Shown here piece after piece: positions 61,491-64,000 of a stretch of DNA of 64,000 bases. Numbering within the stretch: the first letter of the stretch is position 1; each line of letters opens with the position of its first letter. Below the pieces are notes generated by a model. The model searched no databases, was not told where the DNA came from, and saw nothing but the letters and a program-made list of their open reading frames with translations. Source of the DNA: Acanthamoeba castellanii str. Neff (lineage: Eukaryota; Discosea; Longamoebia; Acanthamoebidae); contig NW_004457712.1 in the NCBI RefSeq assembly GCF_000313135.1, positions 71,099-135,098 of the forward strand, read 5' to 3'. The translations under genes and the position numbers were made by a program.

Positions 61491-63550
61491 CTACGGCGAA
61501 AGTCGGTGGAGGCGAGGGTTGTGGTCCTTCTCGTAGTTCCACTCGGCCGTGGCCTCGGCCAGCATGGTGTGCAACGTGCGGACGAGCGGGTGGCCCGAAC
61601 TGTGGGTGATGGTGAGGATGGGCAGCGCGCGCTGCATGGACTCGAGTGCGGCCTCGGTGTACTTGAGGTAGAACGACAGCTTGCCGTGGATGAGGTACTG
61701 CAGACCCACCAGCGGCCATCGGGGCGGGTAAATGCGCTCGAACACCGCCAGACTCGCGCTGCAGTAGAGCAGCGCCTCTCTCCACGCTGCTTCGCCCACT
61801 GCCAACGCAGCCCAACAAGAGATCAAGAGTGAGTTCGGTGCGGTCTTACGCGTGCGCGCCATTGGAAAATGAGTACCGTTAGGCGCCAGGCTAATGCAAA
61901 GGTTCATCAGTTCGTTGAGGTTGAAGCCGAGCAGCGGGTCGTGGGCCAGCAACAACGAGCGTCGTATCTTGAAGGCGCGTTTGTACTTCTTTCGGGCGAG
62001 GACCAAATCGCCCGTCTTCTTCGCTTCCGCGCCTTCTCGGTCGTACTTGGCCGCTCTCCTCAGCTCATTTTGCTCATTCACGCCTGTGCCGTCATGATCC
62101 CATGTCAGTCAAAGGCTGCCACGCACACAGTAATGCAAAGCCAAGCAAGATGCGAGATACCCTTGGGAGCAGGAGTGACTTCGGGTAGACTGGCTTGACA
62201 ACGGGGACAAGTGCAGTGGAAGAAGAAATTGTCCATCAACTCCCTACACATTGACGTGCGTTAGTCTTGTGGCTTTACTATAAAGCGCGCACGAGAGGGG
62301 GGGATATCGGCACAGTACCTTCGCCTCGTCTCTGTTGGGTCGCCCACCTCAACGTAATTGAATGTTATTTCTTCATCCTTGGTAATGTCGCGTAGACTTC
62401 GCACCGTGCATTGCCTGCCTGCGAGCGGTGAAACCAAGCTTAGCACCATAAACAGGGAAGGGCCGAGCGGGCGGGCGTACCTTCAAAGATGATGACGCAG
62501 TTCGGATCGCAGGAGTGGTTGATGAGGGCAGCAGGAGGGTAGATGCCTAAGCCCAGTGGCTTCAATTCGCCGTCGCTGACAGTAAAGTTGTTGCACGCGA
62601 ACTAGAAACACCAAACAACCAACGCATTGCCGATCAGCCAGCAGAGTAGCGACTGAGCAGGAGGATGAGAGTGATACCAGACAGAAGAGGTGCATGATCT
62701 CCTGCGGCGTGATATCTGTGGGGAGGGTCGCGGGCAGACTCTTCTTGATAAGGGCAGCCATCACTCCAAAGTGTTCCTTCTTCTCGCTCGGAAAGGCGTC
62801 AATGTCTGTCGTTGTGATCGAGTTAGGGTCTCTCTAACGGAAACCGGCCGACCGACGAAAGGGGCGACGCACGGGTTGTGAGGTAGCGAATGAGATCAAA
62901 GTTGGGCAGGCTCTTGCCCTCTTGCTCCTCTTTGATTCGTCGGATGAGCACTCGCCACATGAGGAGCATCGACGATGTGGGCTAACGGAAGACGCGAGGA
63001 CGCAAAGGGCGTTAGACCACGGTACATGGCCCCATGCCATTGGGTGCAGGAGCCGTGCGCACCTTGTGCGGTGCCACGCTCTGGATCATGCCACACTCTT
63101 CCTTGTGCACTGCCGCCCAGTCCTTGCGCTGCTCATGTGCACACGCAGCAGAGGGAGAGAGCGCGCGGTAAGCCACAAGTCCTCAACAGCGCGTGGGTGG
63201 GTGACACAAACCTGGCACTCGGTGTTGCAGTAACGGAGCATCTTGCAGCGCGAGCAGCGAAGCAGTTGGGTGGCCGCAGGCTGGAAGCAGTAGGCGCAAT
63301 GAGTGAGGCTCCGCTGGGCATCTGTGATGGCGGCATACGGTTCGCCGCTCCACACTTGCGTGCCAGCTTTGAGGTCCCTCCGCGCCACAAGATGCCTCCC
63401 TCGAGCATCGCTCTTGGTCAAGCGCACTGCAGCGCCGAGTGCGGAAGTTACCTCCGCATAGTGAGACTCCACTCGTGCAGTCACAAGGGGGTCCATCGCC
63501 AGCAAATCCACTGCTTCCCCAGTGGGCACAATAGGTTGAGCCGGCTCCAT
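61491..63550 (-). CDS. SMYD-family SET/MYND protein lysine methyltransferase
   Basis: Nine exons (63212-63550, 63063-63128, 62873-62981, 62678-62805, 62481-62601, 62319-62418, 62161-62243, 61877-62083, 61491-61798) total 1461 nt, 486 aa. The split SET domain starts with AVRLTKSDARGRHLVARRDL. The MYND zinc finger follows: CAYCFQPAATQLLRCSRCKM, RYCNTECQRKDWAAVHKEEC. The catalytic half has PLGLGIYPPAALINHSCDPN and ITFNYVEVGDPTETRRREL, then the post-SET Cys (CTCPRC). The C-terminal ~160 residues are TPR-like helices, as in SMYD2/SMYD3. It methylates lysines with S-adenosylmethionine; substrates (histone or not) cannot be told. All key motifs (NHSCxPN and the Tyr of the ITFNY block) are present. 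Confidence 0.93.
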
Positions 63551-63848
63551 CTTCAGTGCAAATCTCTCTGTGTTGGCCTTTTTTCTCTGTCCTTTTCCAC
63601 GAACTTTTCATCAAAATGAAATTTCGATCAGGTGCCATACGATGTCACGCCAAAAAGCTGTGGCTGGGGATTTCACTCTCACGCCAACCAACACGCTGCT
63701 TGACTTGACGCGGAGGCAGGGTCACGACGCCAACCTCGTCGCCTCCACGTCCTCCGTCTTTCAAGCCACCCGCAGCAAGAAGCCATCCTCCTTCTGAACC
63801 CACTTTTCTTCTGCACATTAGCTTTTTCATCGAATCGCGAGCCGCAAG
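63551..63848. other. Short divergent interval with a 51-codon ORF
   Basis: This lies between SMYD and the partial gene at the right edge. It contains the ATG-to-stop frame 63642-63797 (listed separately) and little else. Confidence 0.5.
63642..63797 (+). CDS. 51-codon ORF, upstream ORF or small gene
   Basis: ATG at 63642: MSRQKAVAGDFTLTPTNTLL, ending SKKPSSF at 63797. It is followed 51 bases later by the ATG of the next gene in a different frame. It could be a uORF in the leader of that gene, a short independent protein, or chance. Its codons end in G or C as in real exons here, which mildly favours translation. Confidence 0.3.
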   Translation: MSRQKAVAGDFTLTPTNTLLDLTRRQGHDANLVASTSSVFQATRSKKPSSF

Positions 63849-64000
63849 ATGGAGCCGGGAGAAGAGAACGATACGGGTCTCCAGTTCCGCACGCAGCTGC
63901 CTGACTTGAAGTTGCTCCCGGTCAACTACGATGCACCGCCCACCGAGAGCGATTCCTTCATGTCACCTCGCGCGGCAAGCGTGGAGGCAGAGATGCTGAA
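63849..64000 (+). CDS. Unknown protein, 5' part only (cut by window end)
   Basis: ATG at 63849 opens a frame with no stop to the window edge: MEPGEENDTGLQFRTQLPDL, then KLLPVNYDAPPTESDSFMSP. The N-terminus is acidic and possibly disordered. There is not enough sequence to name it. Its start lies about 300 bases from the SMYD start on the opposite strand. Confidence 0.5.
   Translation, partial: MEPGEENDTGLQFRTQLPDLKLLPVNYDAPPTESDSFMSPRAASVEAEML

Overview
This is a nuclear eukaryotic window. Genes lie on both strands and are cut into many small exons by introns of about 50-120 bp. Exons are GC-rich and intergenic DNA is more AT-rich. Most introns open with GTAC (often GTACG) and close with a pyrimidine tract and AG. 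Membrane hybrid histidine kinases, RFX-type factors, a STE20 kinase with DEP domains and metazoan/fungal-type housekeeping genes occur side by side. This points to a free-living amoebozoan, and Acanthamoeba is my best guess (inference, no database used). No rRNA, tRNA, CRISPR array or intact transposon was seen. Coordinates for spliced genes run from start codon to stop codon including introns. Where I summed the exons, the total was a multiple of three.
1-12000: the 5' end of a secreted protein (leaving the window), C1D/Rrp47, an F-box plus JmjC protein, the elongation factor IWS1/Spn1, a degenerate stretch with a perfect hairpin, an unknown gene, and a Caprin-like RGG protein. 12700-26500: a PAQR receptor, transketolase (15 exons, 678 aa), two adjacent RFX genes, and an RNF10-type RING protein. 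27000-42450: the ribosome-biogenesis HEAT protein UTP10/HEATR1, then a STE20-like kinase that appears to be spliced to two DEP domains. 42600-52320: two paralogous membrane hybrid histidine kinases on either side of an F-box gene, all on the minus strand. 52800-64000: a PH-domain protein, a leucine-rich-repeat protein, a tiny cysteine-rich membrane protein, a secreted alpha/beta-hydrolase protein like conditioned medium factor, a small glycine-rich-tail protein, a SMYD methyltransferase, and the 5' end of an unknown gene.
Functional groups: ribosome and RNA biology (C1D, UTP10, Caprin-like), transcription and chromatin (IWS1, JmjC, SMYD, two RFX), and signalling (PAQR, STE20-DEP, two histidine kinases, PH, LRR). 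Three genes carry what look like single-base frame breaks: the Caprin-like gene, the STE20 kinase, and the receiver domain of the second histidine kinase.
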